This document shows positions 17,192-25,662 of a DNA stretch of 60,234 bases, piece by piece. Every line of letters begins with the position of its first letter. Within the stretch, counting starts at the first letter, position 1. The notes under the pieces were generated by a model, which searched no databases, had not been told where the DNA came from, and saw only the letters and a program-made list of their open reading frames with translations. Origin of the DNA: a virus; IMG/VR virus record IMGVR_UViG_3300045996_001815, positions 1-60,234 of that record; one strand, written 5' to 3'. The position numbers and the translations under genes are program-made.

Positions 17192-17578
17192 TTATCGAGT
17201 GATCTCACGATAGTTTGCCTTACAGGTGGCATCCCGCGGTTCGCTGCGGGGTGTCTGAGCTATTGGGTGACCACCGTAGAGATCTGTTGCGATCTTGAGG
17301 AGCTGGTTTTGCCCTTCCTGGGTCTTCACGGGTATCCCGAAGTAGTATTTCAGCCTGGTCTGCGCGTTGTAGTACGTGCCTCGCTCCATGCCTGTTGCGC
17401 GCGACATCTCGGCAGTCGTGAGCCCTCTGGCAAGCGCCTCGAGCAATACTGCCTCCCGTGCGCTGATCACAATGCCGGCTGAATGAACCCAGCGACGCGC
17501 GTCGTAGTCGTAGCGCACAATCATGCTGTGCTGAGAGCCTTGAAGATTTCGTCGAGCTGTCTTTGGACGAGAGGGCAT
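17192..17578 (-). CDS. LuxR/GerE-type HTH regulator, late-switch candidate
   Basis: 128 residues. Residues about 48-108 (SAREAVLLEALARGLTTAEM, then YNAQTRLKYYFGIP) follow the four-helix LuxR C-terminal DNA-binding pattern: 'SxREaxvLexlarGlttxEIs...G.s..Tv..h...'. No sensor domain is present. It follows a DUF1064 nuclease gene, the place where λ-like phages put Q after ninR genes. It may activate late transcription past the terminator at 16,071. The start at 17,578 is coupled by ATGA; a later ATG at 17,523 is possible. Confidence 0.7.
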   Translation of the reverse strand: MPSRPKTARRNLQGSQHSMIVRYDYDARRWVHSAGIVISAREAVLLEALARGLTTAEMSRATGMERGTYYNAQTRLKYYFGIPVKTQEGQNQLLKIATDLYGGHPIAQTPRSEPRDATCKANYREITR

Positions 17579-17982
17579 CAGGCCACCACCTCGCGAATCT
17601 CGATGCCGTGGCATGCGGCCATGAGGCGCTTCTTGACCTTGTACAACTGAGTCACCGTCGCCTTGCTCTTCACGTCCTCGTAATGCCGCTGGCCTGCCTC
17701 GTCGACATACTGCAGGTCCAGCTCGTACTCGCAGATCACCACGCCGTTGACCTCGAGCGGGTATGTCACGTGGTGGCGAAGCTGGCTGATCTTGCCTGCG
17801 CGCTCGAGCAGCAGCAGCTCCTCGTACCTGCGCGCTTCCTTCCCGGAGTCGAATTGCTCGCCATTCACCACCGTGGGCTTGTTGCCGTACTTCGAGCGCT
17901 TCGCCTTGACCAACTTGGAGAGCGTGTCGCCGCGCACACGCTTCGCAACGATGGAGTCGAGCTGCTCCTGGGTGAGCCTCAT
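17578..17982 (-). CDS. DUF1064 endonuclease (Holliday-resolvase-like)
   Basis: 134 residues. After a 25-residue helix comes KYGNKPTVVNGEQFDSGKEA, then YEELLLLERAGKISQLRHHV, a Y-E-L-D-L strand and YEDVKSKAT. This follows DUF1064: E in SGKEARR, then D and E-x-K of a PD-(D/E)XK core. The family is thought to resolve branched phage DNA, taking the place of RusA. GTG/ATG coupling links it to neighbours on both sides. Confidence 0.8.
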   Translation of the reverse strand: MRLTQEQLDSIVAKRVRGDTLSKLVKAKRSKYGNKPTVVNGEQFDSGKEARRYEELLLLERAGKISQLRHHVTYPLEVNGVVICEYELDLQYVDEAGQRHYEDVKSKATVTQLYKVKKRLMAACHGIEIREVVA

Positions 17983-18176
17983 GTGTAGTCGCTCAACAGA
18001 GCCGCCGGCAACTGGTCCTTGATTTGCCGCGCACATCTCAGACAAAGATGCTTACCGTCAGTCGCGCGAGCATTGGTGACTTTGAAGTCTTGCATCCCAG
18101 AGAACTTCAGTCCCAGCAAATCGACGGGGTTCTTCTCGTCGCCGCAGATGTCGCAGCTGTAGATCTCCCGCTTCAC
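17979..18176 (-). CDS. Small zinc-finger protein
   Basis: 65 residues starting from GTG in a GTGA overlap. Two CxxC pairs (YSCDICGDEKNP and LCLRCARQIKDQ) with about 33 residues between them form one zinc site. Probably a nucleic acid-binding accessory factor for the adjacent nucleases. Not assigned to a family. Confidence 0.65.
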   Translation of the reverse strand: MKREIYSCDICGDEKNPVDLLGLKFSGMQDFKVTNARATDGKHLCLRCARQIKDQLPAALLSDYT

Positions 18177-18601
18177 GCCACCCTCCGCAGATACCAATCG
18201 CGAATCGCCCGAGCATCATGGAGCGCATGGTGCGGCACGGCCGACTGCGCGCCGTGCACATCGACCAGCGTGAAGCGCAGGTCAGGTGTCGCCACCCGAC
18301 AGCCGGGGCCGATGATCAGCGCATCGCAGAATCGCGCAATGTCCTCGGGCCAGTCGGCGATGACTTCGATCGGGCCACCAAGTGAGCGAAGGAAGGCGCC
18401 GAGCTCGTTGCCGAAGTCGGTCACATCCAGCGGCCTCGACCGCGACAGATGCGGCACCACGTTCGCCAGCACCCATGAGTTGCACCAAGCGTCCTTGAAC
18501 GCCATCTCCTGGTACCACTCGGCGCCGCTCTCGGCGACCACGGCCATCGAGATCAGGTGGCCCTTGTAGTCGGTCCATTCGCAGTCGATCCAGGCTCTCA
18601 T
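18173..18601 (-). CDS. DEDD-type 3'-5' exonuclease-like protein
   Basis: 142 residues with the RNase H-like exonuclease signature: DCEW near residue 6 (first D and E), ADWPEDIARFCDAL near 83 (second D) and HHALHDARAIRDW near 124 (H and third D). It resembles the compact Rv2179c/ExoX-like exonucleases, which trim single-stranded DNA or RNA ends. The length is short for the family but all motifs are present. Confidence 0.75.
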   Translation of the reverse strand: MRAWIDCEWTDYKGHLISMAVVAESGAEWYQEMAFKDAWCNSWVLANVVPHLSRSRPLDVTDFGNELGAFLRSLGGPIEVIADWPEDIARFCDALIIGPGCRVATPDLRFTLVDVHGAQSAVPHHALHDARAIRDWYLRRVA

Positions 18602-18619
18602 TGAGTCTCTCCTTTGGAA

Positions 18620-18868
18620 TCACGCCGCGCTTCTGCGGGGCGGCTCGGAACCAACCATCACGATGGCGCTATCCTGTTCAACGCCGAATAGAGCCACCTC
18701 GCAGGCCGCGTACGCCTCCTGATTCAGAGCCAGCGACTTTTCCTTCTCTGCATCGGTTGGGTTTCCTCCAAGCGCCTCTCGCATCTTCCTGGCCCGCGCG
18801 AGAAGAACTCCGGCTTTACGAATCTCATCTCCCCAGAGCACCAAATCGACCTTGCCGATGGTTGGCAT
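18620..18868 (-). CDS. Hypothetical helical protein
   Basis: 82 residues, one long amphipathic helical stretch with a charged centre (GNPTDAEKEKSLALNQEAY) and a basic C-terminus. It sits between the exonuclease gene and another small gene with short gaps. Not recognised. Confidence 0.55.
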   Translation of the reverse strand: MPTIGKVDLVLWGDEIRKAGVLLARARKMREALGGNPTDAEKEKSLALNQEAYAACEVALFGVEQDSAIVMVGSEPPRRSAA

Positions 18869-18871
18869 GAG

Positions 18872-19102
18872 TTACTGCCTCATCGCCGGGCTGTTGGCCA
18901 ACTTGGTCAGCAGGTCGTCGACAGTGCTCTGCTGCGGCGCTGCCTCGGCCTTCGGCTGCCGGCGGTCCAGCAGATACTGCAGCACGCGGCGCTGCTCGGC
19001 GGTGTCCAGCGCCGATGCACGCAGCACGCTGTTGATCGCGTTGAGCGTGCTGGTCTCTCGATCGTCCGCTTCGATGCGAACGTAAAGCTTTGTGTCGGTC
19101 AT
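18872..19102 (-). CDS. Hypothetical protein
   Basis: 76 residues with two predicted helices separated by a Pro/Gln-rich linker (ALDTAEQRRVLQYLLDRRQP, then VDDLLTKLANSPAMRQ). It follows a 12-base gap after its upstream neighbour. The length and helices would suit a small adaptor; function unknown. Confidence 0.55.
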   Translation of the reverse strand: MTDTKLYVRIEADDRETSTLNAINSVLRASALDTAEQRRVLQYLLDRRQPKAEAAPQQSTVDDLLTKLANSPAMRQ

Positions 19103-19114
19103 GTGATCTCCAAG

Positions 19115-19441
19115 TTATAACAAAGATCGCCCTGTGTTTGCAGCTGTTGGAACAAAATAATCCAGTCCGTGCTCGTACATGTGACCGCGGCAGCACACGA
19201 GCGCATGCGTGAGGCTCGCGCCCTTGCCGATCGCCTCGCCATAGCCGAATCCTCGGGCCTGCGCGTCGTAGTACGACCACCACTCGCTGCACTCGAAGCG
19301 CACCCAGTAGCGGCCGCAGAGGCGTTCGAAGTACAGGGTCTCGCCTTCAATCGACTTCACCTCTCGCCAGTTCTTCGGCGGCTTCTGACTCTTGCTAGCA
19401 GAGACTGATGCGGTAGCTACTGGCACAACAGAGATTCTCAA
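19115..19441 (-). CDS. Hypothetical protein (probable TTG start)
   Basis: About 108 residues. The C-terminal 75 (ETLYFERLCGRYWVRFECSE, then YGEAIGKGASLTHALVCCRG) look like one compact domain rich in aromatic residues. The frame stays open far upstream through the next gene, so the start is a choice: TTG at 19,441, in a TTGA overlap with the preceding stop, fits the local coupling style. A GTG a few codons later is possible. Confidence 0.5.
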   Translation of the reverse strand: MRISVVPVATASVSASKSQKPPKNWREVKSIEGETLYFERLCGRYWVRFECSEWWSYYDAQARGFGYGEAIGKGASLTHALVCCRGHMYEHGLDYFVPTAANTGRSLL

Positions 19442-19791
19442 GGCAACGGCTGCTGAGGCGGTTGAGCAAGCAGCTCCCTTACGACAATTTTGTGCCGCAA
19501 TAGAGCCGCATGACGACATTCTCTGAGGTATCCGTATGCCTCGTCGTATATCGGCCGGCATTGCTTCGAACGCTGCCAGCTGGTCACCAATTCCAAGGGT
19601 TCGCCCTTGCCCGGCCGACGTGGCGACACTGCATGCACGGTGGTGTCTGCACTCCATCGGCAATGAAGCGATGGCAAATCACCAGACGCACATGCAGCCA
19701 TCTTCGTCTGTGGTTGGCCGCAACTTCGCTGTACCACTTTCTCACCCGATGCTGCCCCAACCGCGAAAATACTGACGTCCAAGGTATGCAT
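19438..19791 (-). CDS. Hypothetical protein
   Basis: 117 residues from an ATG at 19,791. Cys- and His-containing N-terminal half (SGDLPSLHCRWSADTTVHAV) and a helical second half (YDEAYGYLRECRHAALLRHK). The overlapping plus-strand frames here have poorer ribosome signals. Function unknown; reality supported by the tight spacing. Confidence 0.45.
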   Translation of the reverse strand: MHTLDVSIFAVGAASGEKVVQRSCGQPQTKMAACASGDLPSLHCRWSADTTVHAVSPRRPGKGEPLELVTSWQRSKQCRPIYDEAYGYLRECRHAALLRHKIVVRELLAQPPQQPLP

Positions 19792-19804
19792 CGGCTCGCA
19801 CCGC

Positions 19805-20137
19805 TCAGTTCCAGGGTGGATCTGGGTTGTATCGATTCGCCTCGATCGCCGCCAATACCTCGGCGCGAGTCGAATTGCAGGCTCGATCAACAGGCATGTG
19901 AAACATGTCTATGGTTTCGGCTTCCGGGGCGCGGGACTCATATTTGCCTTCGCCATGCTGTTCCCTGACGGTCAAGCAGTTCACGCAAAACCTTCCGGGC
20001 GATGGCTGATCTACATGGCCTCGCAATGCGCGATTGGTTGTTTTCTCAAACTGACAGTAGGTGCTGTTCTCGCTGTTGGCGAGATGAATAATTGGCATCG
20101 GCTTGTTGCTGACGATGGTCACGTACGGCTTGAACAT
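19805..20137 (-). CDS. Hypothetical protein
   Basis: 110 residues beginning FKPYVTIVSNKPMPIIHLAN, with a CxxC-like pair (FCVNCLT) and a cysteine before it that could bind a metal. It overlaps the end of the primase-like gene by 19 bases. The far longer frame containing it is a shadow of that gene. Not recognised. Confidence 0.5.
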   Translation of the reverse strand: MFKPYVTIVSNKPMPIIHLANSENSTYCQFEKTTNRALRGHVDQPSPGRFCVNCLTVREQHGEGKYESRAPEAETIDMFHMPVDRACNSTRAEVLAAIEANRYNPDPPWN

Positions 20138-20994
20138 CGCAGCGCCTCCACGACCGCACGGATCCCGCGCGTCGCATGCAGATCGTTGAAGTCGGTCCCG
20201 ATCGTTTCTGGCATCACCCAGGCGAAGCCAGTGCGCTTCGCCGCTTCCTCGCCAGCCTTGGAGCCGGTGAGCTTGTTGGGATGGTCGTTGTCGGCGCACA
20301 CGATGGCGCCGCAGTCGCGCGGCAGCTTCGCCGCGACGCGTTCCAGGTTGTCGGCGCTGAAGCACACCAGGACGCAATGCGGGCCCGAAAGCATGCGCAA
20401 TGCTGACTCGACGCTCAGGCCCGTGGCGTAGCCCTCGCACAGCGCGATGCGGCGAGCCTTCGCGTGCGGCACGCCGAGGCGATGAACCGCGCACTTCGCG
20501 CGGCCGCCCTTCAGGAACAGCTTGCTGCCGCTTTCCTCGATGAGTTGCACGTTGACGATCTCGGGATAGCGATCGAAGTCCATCATCGGCACGAGGAGCT
20601 TGCCGTGCAGCGTGAGCCCCTGGAGCGATGGGAAGCCTTTCCGCGTTAGATACGGATGCTTCGATATCTCCGCGCCATCGATCATCTCGCGCGCTTTGAC
20701 GGCCACCGTGGCCTGCTTGGCACGCTCCTCTGCTGCGAACCGTCGTTCGCGCTCGAGCGCATCTGCCAGCGCCTTACGAGAGCGCTCATCGTCGATGTAC
20801 TGATCGTCCTTCCATACAGTCGACAGTCCGCTGGACCAGTCACCGAAGATTGCGAGCGTCGGGGTGATGACGCGGCACCAGCCGGACCGATTCGCACGCC
20901 CCTTGCCGACGCCAGGGAAGCGCAGCCAGCGGCCAGGCACGAGTCTGGCTGGTGGCGTCATGCCGGCGGCGGTGATGGCGTCGGCGAGCTTCAC
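20119..20994 (-). CDS. TOPRIM-domain primase-like protein
   Basis: 291 residues from a GTG in a GTGA overlap. The N-terminal third carries a DNA-primase-associated region (FGDWSSGLSTVWKDDQYIDD). The TOPRIM fold follows: ALCEGYATGLSVESAL (catalytic E), VLVCFSADNLERVAAKL and AIVCADNDHPNK (D-x-D). No helicase domain is fused; the separate SF2 helicase is two genes upstream. It probably makes primers or assists origin firing. Confidence 0.8.
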   Translation of the reverse strand: MKLADAITAAGMTPPARLVPGRWLRFPGVGKGRANRSGWCRVITPTLAIFGDWSSGLSTVWKDDQYIDDERSRKALADALERERRFAAEERAKQATVAVKAREMIDGAEISKHPYLTRKGFPSLQGLTLHGKLLVPMMDFDRYPEIVNVQLIEESGSKLFLKGGRAKCAVHRLGVPHAKARRIALCEGYATGLSVESALRMLSGPHCVLVCFSADNLERVAAKLPRDCGAIVCADNDHPNKLTGSKAGEEAAKRTGFAWVMPETIGTDFNDLHATRGIRAVVEALRCSSRT

Positions 20995-21221
20995 TTGCGC
21001 TTCCTGGCTCGCTCCAGCTTGCGATGGATGCGGCACTCGCGGACGTATTCCTTCCAGTCTGGATTGTGCTTCAGCTGCTCCCATTCCAGTTCGAAAGAAT
21101 ATTCTTCAAGTTCTGCATAGGAATTGAATCCCATGCTGCGGGCCTCTCTGTCTGCCCACGCGGCATCGCGTTTTGAAATCCAGTCATCCATGAAAACTAC
21201 ATTGCCATCGGCGGACTTCAC
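20991..21221 (-). CDS. Small charged protein between helicase and primase
   Basis: 76 residues from a GTG coupled to the helicase stop (GTGA). Very charged, with an acidic middle and a basic end (VRECRIHRKLERARKRK), containing FMDDWISKRDAAWADREARS. It may be a helicase or primase adaptor, judged only by its place between the two. Confidence 0.6.
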   Translation of the reverse strand: MKSADGNVVFMDDWISKRDAAWADREARSMGFNSYAELEEYSFELEWEQLKHNPDWKEYVRECRIHRKLERARKRK

Positions 21222-22756
21222 GCTGGCTCTCCTTGCTTCTTCTTCGCGTGGTGCCATGCGATATCAAGGCTCTTGATCTTGTTCCTCGTATTTCTCGTGA
21301 CCGGCGCCGGCTCGGTCTCGTAGAAGTTCCAATCTCGCGGCGGCCACTTCCCGAGAATGTTGCGATACATCGCTCTTGCGCGTGCCTCCTGCTTTTCAGG
21401 ACGAGTATGGGTCAGGGCATGACCGACGATCTGCCGCCAGAGGTCGTGCTCATTCGATGCCAGTACCTTCTTGTTTCGTCCCTCTCCGATGCAGATCTCA
21501 CGCATGACGCCTTTGGTTGTGTCCTCGAGCACCTGAGTCGGTTTCTCGAATCCGCATTTCAGGCAGCGGCTGCTAAATGGCTTGTGTCCACATTGAGGGC
21601 AGCCCTTCGGCTCGTAGTCGTCCTGGTCGCGCGGGGTAGCATCAAGCTTCTCGGAGTCGTTCAGTGTTCGAAAGCCGTTGTAGTAAACGTCTTCGAACGA
21701 TTCCAGGAAGCGCACGATATTGCGAGTGAAGTCGAGCAAGAGGCAGTCTTCCTTGCCCGGCGATGAGCGCAGGCCGCGGCCCCACATCTGTATTGCAGTT
21801 GAAAGCGACTTCCGGAGCGGGCGTGCATCGATTACGCACCCAACATCGGGAACGTCGAATCCCTTGGCCAGTTTCTCAACGGACACGAGCACGCGAATCT
21901 CGGAGTCTGGCTTTCGAAACTCCGTCAGAAGCTCCCGGCACTCGTCATCGCTGGTTTTGGACGTGTAGGCAGCCGCGTAGACGCCGGCCTCGTTAAACCG
22001 CTGTACAAGTAGATTGCAGTAAGCGATGTCGGCGCCGAACGCGATCGTCTTTCGATTACCAGCATGGGCGATCCATTCGCCGACCACATCCCCGACAATC
22101 TTCGCTTCTCGATCCGATGCCGCCTTGCTGGTCCACTCACCGCCTGGTGCTGTCTCTGCGCCTTTCATGTCCGGAGCGGTGCACGAAAGGATGCGCATCG
22201 GGACCAGCACGCCGGCCTCGGTGAGCTCGTGCATCGTCGCAGCGTTGACGATGTTGGTGAAGTACTTTCCGAGTCCCTTGGTGCATGGGGTCGCCGTCAG
22301 TCCAATGACCGGCACGCGCTTCGCCTGAAGCAATTTCTTGTGAGCAGCATGCAGGTTGTGAGCCTCATCGATGATCACAAGATCGGATTCCGGCCAGTAT
22401 CCACGCGCCTGAATGGTCTGGATGCTGGCGATCTGTAACGGCAGCGAGTTGTCGCGGCGCCAGTGGTCGGCCTGCACAATGCCGTGATTCTGCATGCCGT
22501 ACTTGTCGGCGTTCTCGCTCGCTTGATTGATCAGCGTGATGCGGTCACACACGAAGGTCGCGCGGCGAAGCTTCTTCAGCGACTCCGCAATGAGCATGAG
22601 CGAAGCTATCGTTTTTCCCCCTCCGGTTGGAAGCACGAGCAGCTGGTTTTTGTGGCCAGCGCGCAGCCCTTCGCGGAGCTTGTCGATCGCCACCACCTGG
22701 CAAGCACGCGGCGGAGGAAAGCAGTAGGTGTTCGGTGATGGGAATAGGTCGCTCAT
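21218..22756 (-). CDS. SF2 DNA helicase (DEAH-type)
   Basis: 512 residues. Motif I VLPTGGGKT near residue 45, motif II IIDEAHN near 125, motif III GLTATP near 150, and C-terminal helicase motifs VLVSVEKLAKGFDVPDVGCV and QMWGRGLR near 330-360. A CPQCGHK...CLKCGF zinc ribbon follows near 400. This layout matches the phage replicative or branch-remodelling SF2 helicases close to restriction-enzyme-type ATPases. It is coupled to the ParB-like gene upstream and to the primase block downstream. Confidence 0.88.
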   Translation of the reverse strand: MSDLFPSPNTYCFPPPRACQVVAIDKLREGLRAGHKNQLLVLPTGGGKTIASLMLIAESLKKLRRATFVCDRITLINQASENADKYGMQNHGIVQADHWRRDNSLPLQIASIQTIQARGYWPESDLVIIDEAHNLHAAHKKLLQAKRVPVIGLTATPCTKGLGKYFTNIVNAATMHELTEAGVLVPMRILSCTAPDMKGAETAPGGEWTSKAASDREAKIVGDVVGEWIAHAGNRKTIAFGADIAYCNLLVQRFNEAGVYAAAYTSKTSDDECRELLTEFRKPDSEIRVLVSVEKLAKGFDVPDVGCVIDARPLRKSLSTAIQMWGRGLRSSPGKEDCLLLDFTRNIVRFLESFEDVYYNGFRTLNDSEKLDATPRDQDDYEPKGCPQCGHKPFSSRCLKCGFEKPTQVLEDTTKGVMREICIGEGRNKKVLASNEHDLWRQIVGHALTHTRPEKQEARARAMYRNILGKWPPRDWNFYETEPAPVTRNTRNKIKSLDIAWHHAKKKQGEPA

Positions 22757-23613
22757 GCGGCAGATTCCATGATTGCAACACGCTCCTGCAGCCGCTCGTT
22801 CTCTTGCTTCAGCTTTGCCAGTTCGCGATTCAGTCGCTCGATGTCTCTGTCGCGGGCCTTCACGGTGCGCACCGCTACGCCTGATTCAGACATGTAGTGG
22901 TCGCGCGATGACTTGACGGCCGCCAGCTCTCGATGGACTTGCTTCAGTTGCTCAGTCAGCGCCGCCAGCTTGTCGTCGGCCATCAGCACGTTTTCGATAT
23001 TCTGCTTGAACGTCTCGTCATTCTCGGGCTCGTAGCCTTCGAAATCGAAGTCAGGGGCTGGAGTGATCTGGATGGGCTGTGGAGCGGGGGGTTGGGTGGC
23101 CGCCTTGAGTTGCTCTGCCTTTGGCAAATCCACTACTGAGGCGGCTCGCTTTAGTGGAACGTCTCCTTTCTCAACGGCGCTCTGAAGAGCCTTGCTGCCT
23201 TTTTCGATGACTTGCTTTGCGCGCTGAACGGAACTGCGCGAAACGTCCATCTGCTCGGCGGCTTTCGACTGGGAGGGTGCGTCCCGGGACGCACCCTCGG
23301 CATGCTGATTCGAGCCCAATTTCAGCGTCGCAATCCTGGCTGCGGCCATCGCTCGTTGCGCCTCGCTCAAGTGGCGACGTGAAACGTTCAGAGAAACGAT
23401 GAATGAAAGCGGATCCTTACCTTTGAACTCTCGATACTCCGGCTTGACCTTGGCTTTCTTGCAGGCCAAGAAGCGATTGCGTCCGTCGAGAATCTTGCCT
23501 TCGTAGGTCCATATCTTCTCGCGCAGTCCGTGCTCTTTTATGTCCTCGACAAGCTCCTCGAATTGATCGCCTGCGATGATTGGGAACACTTCGGAATACG
23601 GATGGAAGTTCAT
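22753..23613 (-). CDS. ParB/Spo0J-like nuclease or DNA-binding protein
   Basis: 286 residues. The N-terminal ParB motif reads SEVFPIIAGDQFEELVEDIK, KILDGRNRFLACKKAK (the DGxxR box) and RRHLSEAQRAMAAA; an HTH follows (QSKAAEQMDVSRSSVQRAKQ). The last 80 residues are a coiled coil (LNRELAKLKQENERLQERVA). Such proteins in phage replication operons may bind or nick DNA, or act in host control. The combination with helicase and primase suggests initiation of replication. Confidence 0.82.
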   Translation of the reverse strand: MNFHPYSEVFPIIAGDQFEELVEDIKEHGLREKIWTYEGKILDGRNRFLACKKAKVKPEYREFKGKDPLSFIVSLNVSRRHLSEAQRAMAAARIATLKLGSNQHAEGASRDAPSQSKAAEQMDVSRSSVQRAKQVIEKGSKALQSAVEKGDVPLKRAASVVDLPKAEQLKAATQPPAPQPIQITPAPDFDFEGYEPENDETFKQNIENVLMADDKLAALTEQLKQVHRELAAVKSSRDHYMSESGVAVRTVKARDRDIERLNRELAKLKQENERLQERVAIMESAA

Positions 23614-23858
23614 GCTGTTCTCACTTTTCGAAGTCCGCGATCCCGCTCCATGCGCATCACCTGCACCGCCGTCCTCTGCGCATGCAGCCGCCTGAGCCGG
23701 TCGAATATCTCGCGCTGCTCCTGGTCCGTGGTGGCCAGTGAAAGGTCGACGCAGGTCACGTTGATCGCGCTCTCGAGCGTGGCTTCGGCGAGGGTTTGCG
23801 GGGGCAGGTCTTGGAGCTCCTGCGCCAGGGTCACTGCGTCTTGCAGGTCGGCGCTCAT
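23610..23858 (-). CDS. Hypothetical helical protein
   Basis: 82 residues, helical and acidic at first, basic at the end (FDRLRRLHAQRTAVQVMRME). Coupled by ATGA to the ParB-like gene. Not recognised. Confidence 0.6.
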   Translation of the reverse strand: MSADLQDAVTLAQELQDLPPQTLAEATLESAINVTCVDLSLATTDQEQREIFDRLRRLHAQRTAVQVMRMERDRGLRKVRTA

Positions 23859-23986
23859 CGGTAGTCCTCATCGTCCAGCCCGATGAACACGATCGCAGCG
23901 CCGATAGCGCACAACTCGGAGTCGAAGTAGTAGGCCATCACGGCGAGCGCGAGTATCGCGGCCCATTTGATGTACGCGGGCTTCAC
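23855..23986 (-). CDS. Single-pass membrane microprotein
   Basis: 43 residues from a GTG in a GTGA overlap. It starts KPAYIKWAAILALAVMAYYF and ends with an acidic cap (FIGLDDEDYR), with one or two short hydrophobic segments. The overlaps at both ends support its reality. Function unknown. Confidence 0.6.
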   Translation of the reverse strand: MKPAYIKWAAILALAVMAYYFDSELCAIGAAIVFIGLDDEDYR

Positions 23987-24249
23987 AGCTTCGGCACTCC
24001 CAGCTTGTAAGCGAGCTCACGGCAACGCTCAGGCGATAGCCCTGCCTTGGTCTTCGAAGCCGTCAATAGCGCGCTCTCGACCTCGACGCGGCGGTTCAGA
24101 TCGGGCCCGCTGTTGCGCCACATGCGCCAGCGCACGCGGAGTCTGTAGAGCCACCAGGGCGTAAGGTTCTCAACAGCGCGCTTCATTCGCTCGATCGTGC
24201 CGCAGTCGGCCAGATTCTTCTGGATGTTTTCGGTTCCAGGATTTTTCAC
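23983..24249 (-). CDS. Hypothetical basic protein
   Basis: 88 residues from GTG at 24,249 (GTGA overlap). Strongly basic and Trp-rich in the middle (LTPWWLYRLRVRWRMWRNSG), with a helical C-terminus. It may bind nucleic acid. An alternative ATG lies 22 codons in. Confidence 0.55.
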   Translation of the reverse strand: MKNPGTENIQKNLADCGTIERMKRAVENLTPWWLYRLRVRWRMWRNSGPDLNRRVEVESALLTASKTKAGLSPERCRELAYKLGVPKL

Positions 24250-24515
24250 AGCAGTCCCTGCCTTTGAGCCCACGCGCCGAGCTGACCATGCGTGCGGCAC
24301 TCGCTCAGATCCATCAGCGAAGCGCTGGCCCGCCGAACCTTGTCCAGACCGATGAATAGCTCGGCCGCGATCTGCTTGTGCTGCATTCCCTCGGCGCACA
24401 TGAGGCGCAGCACGGAGCGCTGCTCATCATCCAGGCGTATTGGTCGGCCGCTCAGGCTGCGTGCCTGGCGCGGCGTGTGGAGCTTGGCAAGGATGGCTTC
24501 GAGAGTGACGCTCAT
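24246..24515 (-). CDS. HTH protein, LuxR/sigma-like
   Basis: 89 residues. The central part (IRLDDEQRSVLRLMCAEGMQ, then HKQIAAELFIGLDKVRRASA) matches the LuxR/sigma-4 HTH pattern 'lt.reravL.l.a.G.s..qIA..l.is..tV...'. No other domain. One of three such HTH proteins in this operon. Coupled on both sides. Confidence 0.65.
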   Translation of the reverse strand: MSVTLEAILAKLHTPRQARSLSGRPIRLDDEQRSVLRLMCAEGMQHKQIAAELFIGLDKVRRASASLMDLSECRTHGQLGAWAQRQGLL

Positions 24516-24748
24516 GCCCGCACCACTTCGCAGCGCAGGCCATCACAGGTGGCATCGCCGCAGTTGCAGGCGTCTGGATTCAGAGCCCGCTTCGCCTTAC
24601 TCGGCGTTGGCATCGACTTGCCGCCTGCCCGAAGCCTTGCGTACCGGGCGCGCTGAACGATGCGCTTGCACTCGATGCAGTAGGCGCAGTTGTGCGCCTC
24701 AGCGACGTGGCAGCGCGAGCAGATGCGAAGGCTCTTGGCTGTGCTCAC
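24512..24748 (-). CDS. Cysteine-rich small protein
   Basis: 78 residues from a GTG coupled by GTGA. Three cysteine clusters (ICSRCHVAEAHNCAYCIEC, then CNCGDATCDGLRC) suit two zinc sites. The central part is basic. A nucleic acid or protein adaptor is plausible; no family recognised. Confidence 0.6.
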   Translation of the reverse strand: MSTAKSLRICSRCHVAEAHNCAYCIECKRIVQRARYARLRAGGKSMPTPSKAKRALNPDACNCGDATCDGLRCEVVRA

Positions 24749-24993
24749 GCCCCACCCCGCTCGATGGAGTCCAACAGGGATTGCTGCCGATGCGCCTCGA
24801 TGGCCTGCGTCAGCCAGTCCCGAAGTGCCACGATGCTGGGCAGGTCATCGATGTAAACAGAGTCGATGCCGTCGAAGATTGTGATCACGCCGTAGCGCTT
24901 CAGGCGGGCCACCAGCATGTCTTCGCGCTCCATTTGGCGCTTCAGGGGCGCCACCGATTGCGCAGGCCTGCGGATCTCGGCGGCTGCGCTCAT
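24745..24993 (-). CDS. Hypothetical protein
   Basis: 82 residues with an LKRYGVITIFDGIDSVYIDD segment and a helical C-terminus with a QQSLLDS end. ATG at 24,993 overlaps the previous stop. Unrecognised. Confidence 0.55.
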   Translation of the reverse strand: MSAAAEIRRPAQSVAPLKRQMEREDMLVARLKRYGVITIFDGIDSVYIDDLPSIVALRDWLTQAIEAHRQQSLLDSIERGGA

Positions 24994-25202
24994 GCAATGC
25001 ACCTCCCGATGTGGCCGCCGCGCTCGGTGACGTGCACGCCATTGAGCAGCCTGTGCCCCGCGTAGCAATGCGGGCATGGCTCTTTCAGATCGGCGCCGCA
25101 CTCTTTGAGGAACCCGCGGCACTCCGAGCAAAGCGGTACCAGCCATGGCTGAATCACGTGACCGCAGCCCGCGCACACGATCTTTGGAAAGGCTGCTCTC
25201 AT
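24990..25202 (-). CDS. Zinc-ribbon microprotein
   Basis: 70 residues with four CxxC-type pairs (CAGC, CSEC and CPHC among them), typical of rubredoxin-like ribbons. It is the first recognisable gene after a long unassigned stretch upstream. Coupled by ATGA to the next gene. Confidence 0.55.
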   Translation of the reverse strand: MRAAFPKIVCAGCGHVIQPWLVPLCSECRGFLKECGADLKEPCPHCYAGHRLLNGVHVTERGGHIGRCIA

Positions 25203-25662
25203 TGGAAGAACCCCGCCGGCTCCGATGAGAAAGCCGAAGCACGCGAACAGGCTGCCCGTCTAAGGGGGTGACGAGGGCGTGCGCATCTCAGCGTCGATAT
25301 GCGCGCCTTTGGTGCTTCAGAGCGGGGTGAAAGGGGTTCGAGAGTGCTGGTCGCTACTCCAGCCTGGCGAGCCTCGGTCGAGACGAAGCACATGGCGCTA
25401 CCGGCGTTTTCGCGCGGGCCAACTTCAGCCGGTTGCAGGCGCCTGTTAGCCCGTGTCACGTTGGGCCAGGACATCCTCCACTGCGTGCCAATAGCAATGG
25501 ACGCGCCATAGTCTCTATGAATGGCCGCGGGTCTGCTTCCCCCGCCGACTCTCGAATTCTGTTTGCTGAGCCCGCAGGGCGCGGAACGCCGCAGCCCTGT
25601 GCCCAGCTGGTGTTCGGGGCGTATAGACCGGGATCCGCGCCCCGGCTGCAGCCCCTGATGAT
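25203..25662. other. 460-bp stretch without a convincing gene
   Basis: Long open frames exist on both strands, but none has a good ribosome site or a recognisable product. The minus frame ending at 25,199 runs into the zinc-ribbon start but reads as Arg/Ser/Ala-rich shadow sequence. The region may hold a promoter for the minus genes below it. No clear −35/−10 pair was seen. Confidence 0.4.
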
